From positions 2,331,501 to 2,395,500 of the forward strand of contig NZ_CP027229.1 in assembly GCF_002999135.1 (NCBI RefSeq): a stretch of 64,000 bases of DNA, written 5' to 3'. Positions 61,065 to 64,000 of the stretch are shown here, piece by piece. The position numbers were made by a program, and so were the translations under genes. Position 1 is the first letter of the stretch. Every line of letters starts with the position of its first letter. The notes beneath the pieces were generated by a model. That model made no database searches and was not told the origin of the DNA. It saw nothing but the letters and a program-made list of their open reading frames with translations. Source of the stretch: Capnocytophaga sp. oral taxon 878. Its GTDB lineage: Bacteria; Bacteroidota; Bacteroidia; Flavobacteriales; Flavobacteriaceae.

Positions 61065-61835
61065 TTATTGTCTGAACTTTTCCATTTCGGCTTCGGTACG
61101 ATCAAAAAAGCAAGACATTTCTTTATCTTTTTCATCATAACAATTTTCTTGTATTACATAGGTTATAGTTTCTGTGGTGAGGTCTTTTACCGCAAATACC
61201 CAAGCCGCTCTATCTTCTAATTGGTTATAAGCAAGTATCTTGAATTTTTTCAAGTGAAGTATATCAGTAGCATATTTCTCTACTTGCGTAGGTAATGCTC
61301 CTATATATTTAAATTTAGTTTCCACCTTCATTTTTGTTTCATGTTTATATACTACATCTTCCTTTATACCGGTTACTAACAAATAGTTTTTAGCCTTTTC
61401 TTGATCTTCTTTTTCATTTCTTGAAGTGCTTTTCACTAAGAAGATTTTCTTATCTGAGACTTTGTATATGTAATAATCGGCGGTATCGTTATGCAACGTT
61501 TTGTTTTTCTTTTCGCAATTGCCATGTTGCTCAAAAGTTAGGGCATTGAGGCGCACATACGAGGGGGCAATAAGTTTAAATGTTCCTGTTATAGAAGAGA
61601 AACAGTCGTAGCCACAAGGGGCAAAGTAATACGACCTATATTGATTTTTGTCGTTCTTTTCAAATTCCGTTGCAATACCTGATATTTCATCTTCGTCTTT
61701 CGTAAGTTCAAATAAGTTGCTGTCTTTTTCTTTGAATTTACCCAACAGAGAGTTAGTTATCCATTCGCCTTTTAAGGGATTTTGTGCGTATATAGAAGGC
61801 GCACATAGTAACAAGGTTATTAAAATATGTTTCAT
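61065..61835 (-). CDS. Secreted protein, tandem family member 4
   Basis: 256 residues. N-terminal part like member 3 (ELTKDEDEISGIATEFEK), C-terminal part like member 1 (KFKYIGALPTQVEKYATDI, ETITYVIQENCYD). First copy in transcription order. Role unknown; a surface or secreted binding protein is plausible. Confidence 0.6.
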   Translation of the reverse strand: MKHILITLLLCAPSIYAQNPLKGEWITNSLLGKFKEKDSNLFELTKDEDEISGIATEFEKNDKNQYRSYYFAPCGYDCFSSITGTFKLIAPSYVRLNALTFEQHGNCEKKNKTLHNDTADYYIYKVSDKKIFLVKSTSRNEKEDQEKAKNYLLVTGIKEDVVYKHETKMKVETKFKYIGALPTQVEKYATDILHLKKFKILAYNQLEDRAAWVFAVKDLTTETITYVIQENCYDEKDKEMSCFFDRTEAEMEKFRQ

Positions 61836-61889
61836 AGTTGTTTTTTTAGGTGTTAGGTGTGAGCCGCACGGGCATTTTTATTAAAAAGG

Positions 61890-62711
61890 TTAGCTGCAAT
61901 CCCAGTTATAGAGAACGTCATCGAATTTGCAGGAGGCTAAATCTTTAGGACTGATAAAGAAATTGGCTACGCCGTAATCGCCCCACATAATCTCGGCATT
62001 ATCTATCAGATTGCTATGTATTTGGAGCAGTAGGAAGGTATGAGGGTCTTTTTCTTTGCGAGGATCGGCTTGGGTAAAGTAAGGATAGCCACCTATTTTA
62101 TGTCCTGTTTCATCATCAACCAAATTATAGATTTCCTCACAAGTATCATTAGGTAAATAGGACAAATTTCTTATAGTATCGGAAAAAGTTTCATTCCACT
62201 TTCTGACGAAAAACCTATAAGCATCACCCTCACTAAGTGAGATTGTTTCAGTATCTTTACTAAAATCCATAGCAAATTCCAAGCCAACATCAAAAGGCAA
62301 GTATCCGCTTTCAAAGGTATAGTGATCGATAAACTTATCTACAGGCAGTGCATTGCCAATATTGGGGTAATACAAGACTCTTTTGGTATTATTGCTACAA
62401 GGGTGGTCAAGATCTAAGCCATACATAAAATCTTCGGTATCGGCAATCCAAAACTGTAAGAGTCCTTTTTGGGGGTATAGATTGTTTTCGGGCAATTGCT
62501 CGCAGTTGATTTGTGCGAGCATAAAGAGGGGTTTGCCCTGGGCAGAGGTAGGGAGGGAGCCACCTTGGGGGATGTAGGGGAGTCCGCCCACTTTGCTATC
62601 GGTAAGGGCTAAGTGATTGGCTAAGGATAGCGAAATGCGGATTACTTCACGCTGTGTGGTGGCGTTGAGGTGGGTGATGAGTTGCTCGATTTGGGTTTGT
62701 GTTGGGGTCAT
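61890..62711 (-). CDS. YwqG/DUF1963 family protein
   Basis: 273 residues from ATG 62711. Family pattern: SKVGGLPYIPQGGSLPTSAQGKPLFMLAQINCEQLP, LQFWIADTED, then IGGYPYFTQADPR and HTFLLLQIHSN, LMWGDYG-type strand and FFISPKDLASCKFDDVLYNWDC. Cytoplasmic, function unknown in the family; it is often adjacent to polymorphic-toxin or immunity genes. Own promoter; divergent from menA. Confidence 0.85.
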   Translation of the reverse strand: MTPTQTQIEQLITHLNATTQREVIRISLSLANHLALTDSKVGGLPYIPQGGSLPTSAQGKPLFMLAQINCEQLPENNLYPQKGLLQFWIADTEDFMYGLDLDHPCSNNTKRVLYYPNIGNALPVDKFIDHYTFESGYLPFDVGLEFAMDFSKDTETISLSEGDAYRFFVRKWNETFSDTIRNLSYLPNDTCEEIYNLVDDETGHKIGGYPYFTQADPRKEKDPHTFLLLQIHSNLIDNAEIMWGDYGVANFFISPKDLASCKFDDVLYNWDCS

Positions 62712-62735
62712 AATATGATACAAATTTATGTGCTG

Positions 62736-62765
62736 CAAAAGTACGAATTAATTTGAAAATAACAA
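62736..62765 (-). promoter_or_regulatory. Promoter of the YwqG gene (TTG-N19-TACTTTTG)
   Basis: Minus strand TTG (62765-62763), 19-base spacer, TACTTTTG (62743-62736). The -33 element touches the edge of repeat R9. Confidence 0.75.
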
Positions 62766-63300
62766 GGGAGGGAGGGAGGAGATAGGGGATAGGCAGGGAG
62801 GAGTTAGGGGGTAGGAGATAGGGATAGGGGATGAGAAAAATGAGGAGAAAATAGGGAAAGATTGAGAATAATGTAGGGTTTGGGGGATTTGGTTGCGGAT
62901 AATGCAAAGGGAGGGGTTGGGTGTGGAGGGGCTGGAAATCAAGGAGGTGAGGGTTATCCTTCGTTTATAGTTCGTTTATCCTTCGTTATAGGTTCGTTTA
63001 AAGTAGGTAAAAGGTAAGAGATAAGAGGTAAGAGGGTGGGGATGTAATGGATTGATTATTAGGGGGAAGGAGTTAGGAGATAGGGGATAGGGAGGGGGTG
63101 GGTGGTTTTTGAAGAATTCGCAATTTAGGGGAGAGGAGGGAGGAGATAGGAGTTAGATGGGGAGGAAATTAGGGGATAGGAGTTAGGAGATGGGGGATAG
63201 ATGGGGTGGGAATTAGGGAGTAAGAGATAAGAGAGAGGGAAGGGTTGGGGGGTGGGAGTTAGGTATTAGGCAGTAGGATATAAGAGGTAGGGAGGGAATG
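62766..63300 (+). repeat. Dispersed intergenic repeat, copy R9
   Basis: G-rich on the + strand. GGTTGCGGATAATGCAAAG near 62892, core ATCCTTCGTTTATAGTTCG (62955-63005), then a degenerate GAAGAATTCGCAA near 63105. No terminator hairpin seen. It fills the divergent gap between the YwqG gene and menA. Confidence 0.9.
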
Positions 63301-63330
63301 GCGGGGGTGTGAAAAAAAAAGTGTTGTTCA

Positions 63331-63359
63331 TTGTTATTTGTAAATTATTTGTATCTTTG
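63331..63359 (+). promoter_or_regulatory. menA promoter (TTG-N18-TATCTTTG)
   Basis: TTG 63331-63333, 18-base spacer, TATCTTTG 63352-63359; the ATG follows after only 8 bases, so the leader is very short. Confidence 0.7.
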
Positions 63360-63367
63360 CACATTCT

Positions 63368-64000
63368 ATGAATATAATCACTCTTATTAAAGCGGCGCGC
63401 TTGCGTACTTTGCCCCTATCGGTATCGGGGATTATAGTAGGTAGTGCCTTGGCTTATAGACACGAGGCTTTTAGTAGTGAGGTGCTGATATGGGCGCTTA
63501 TTACTACTGTTTTGCTGCAAATACTCTCGAACTTTGCTAATGACTATGGCGATGGGGTAAAGGGTACGGATAATGCTGAAAGGGTAGGCCCTAAAAGGGC
63601 TGTACAAAGTGGTAGCATTAGTGCAAAACAGATGAAAAGAGTAGTGCTGGTAACGGCTGGGCTCTCGCTGGTATCGGCAATGGTGCTTATATACACGGCC
63701 TTTGGCAAGGATAACTGGCTGTATGTTGGTGTATTCTTGGTGCTGGGCTTGCTGTGCATAGCTGCTGCTATTAAGTACACGGTGGGCAAATCGGCTTATG
63801 GCTATAGGGGCTTAGGAGACGTGTTTGTATTTGTGTTCTTTGGGCTGGTGAGTGTGATAGGGAGTGAATTTTTGTACACACAAGAGCTGAAAGCTATAAG
63901 CTTACTGCCGGCTACTGCTGTGGGATTGCTGAGTGTGGCTGTGCTGAACCTGAACAATATGCGGGATGAGGCTAGCGATAGGCGCGCTGGAAAGCATACA
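63368..64000 (+). CDS. menA: 1,4-dihydroxy-2-naphthoate polyprenyltransferase (3' end outside window)
   Basis: 211 codons visible, open at the window edge. Begins MNIITLIKAARLRTLPLSVSG; the prenyl-diphosphate motif NDYGDGVKGTD (about 57-67) binds Mg2+, followed by GPKRAVQSGSIS and several membrane helices, then AVLNLNNMRDEASDRRAGK, the second aspartate motif. Makes demethylmenaquinone in the inner membrane. The UbiA fold and motif order support MenA over other prenyltransferases. Confidence 0.93.
   Translation, partial: MNIITLIKAARLRTLPLSVSGIIVGSALAYRHEAFSSEVLIWALITTVLLQILSNFANDYGDGVKGTDNAERVGPKRAVQSGSISAKQMKRVVLVTAGLSLVSAMVLIYTAFGKDNWLYVGVFLVLGLLCIAAAIKYTVGKSAYGYRGLGDVFVFVFFGLVSVIGSEFLYTQELKAISLLPATAVGLLSVAVLNLNNMRDEASDRRAGKHT

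Noticed and set aside
1-64000. tRNA or rRNA genes
   Set aside because: I looked for T-loop GTTCRANNC patterns with acceptor stems on both strands and saw none that folds; a covariance search would be decisive.
1-64000. Insertion sequences or transposase genes
   Set aside because: No DDE, HUH or serine/tyrosine recombinase motifs seen in any plausible coding frame, despite the many repeats.

Overview
The window looks like chromosome from a flavobacterium (phylum Bacteroidota), most likely Capnocytophaga or a close relative. The evidence is a complete gldK-gldL-gldM-gldN gliding/type IX secretion locus, a GlnN-type (class III) glutamine synthetase, and promoters that almost all follow the Bacteroidota pattern TTG-N19/20-TAnnTTTG. 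Start codons generally lack a Shine-Dalgarno sequence, except for rpsU, which has a perfect one. An anaerobic ribonucleotide reductase (nrdD-nrdG) fits a capnophilic or facultative life style. The genus assignment is inference; I could not compare against genomes.

Layout. 0-3.6 kb: end of a methyltransferase gene, nadK, an LpxH-type hydrolase and recA. 3.6-11 kb: a MazG-like pyrophosphohydrolase, gldN-M-L-K and a prolyl oligopeptidase lipoprotein, all on the minus strand. 11-17 kb: tcdA, a Fic enzyme bracketed by two identical hairpins, tatD, rpiB, a YD-repeat secreted protein, a DjlA-like DnaJ protein and, on the minus strand, the 4.5S/SRP RNA. 17.2-19.4 kb: a two-gene cassette (DUF3800 protein plus a putative PBECR-like nuclease) and a minus-strand small-RNA candidate, bracketed by ~350-370 bp direct repeats, the second of which is the nrdD promoter region. 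19.4-24.5 kb: nrdD-nrdG, an AraC regulator, a truncated TolB-like fragment, an LCM-type methyltransferase and rpsU. 24.7-34 kb: a BspA-like lipoprotein, an AT-rich spacer with DnaA-box-like sites upstream of rnr, a LysE exporter, an OmpH/Skp lipoprotein, a methyltransferase, and two perfect parS palindromes 1 kb apart. 34-43 kb: a large SF1 helicase with a C-terminal nuclease-like domain, hemL, a PfkB kinase, an MscS channel and a BASS transporter. 43-52 kb: small secreted proteins and oxidative-stress or regulatory genes with several local duplications. 52-64 kb: dnaG, an SDR, glnN, four tandem paralogous secreted proteins, a YwqG protein and the start of menA.

Two features run through the whole window. 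First, long intergenic gaps hold a dispersed repeat family: G-rich on one strand, with a core containing ATCCTTCGTTTATAGTTCG and usually a terminator hairpin. I count nine copies in both orientations. Second, base skew of the + strand alternates between GT-rich and AC-rich blocks of roughly 5-10 kb, even across genes that point the same way, and repeat orientation follows the block. Together with the parS sites and DnaA-box cluster this suggests an origin-proximal region that has undergone repeated inversions. Modules bounded by direct repeats (fic; DUF3800 cassette; outer-membrane barrel gene; marR-EVE-oxidoreductase) recur in the same window.
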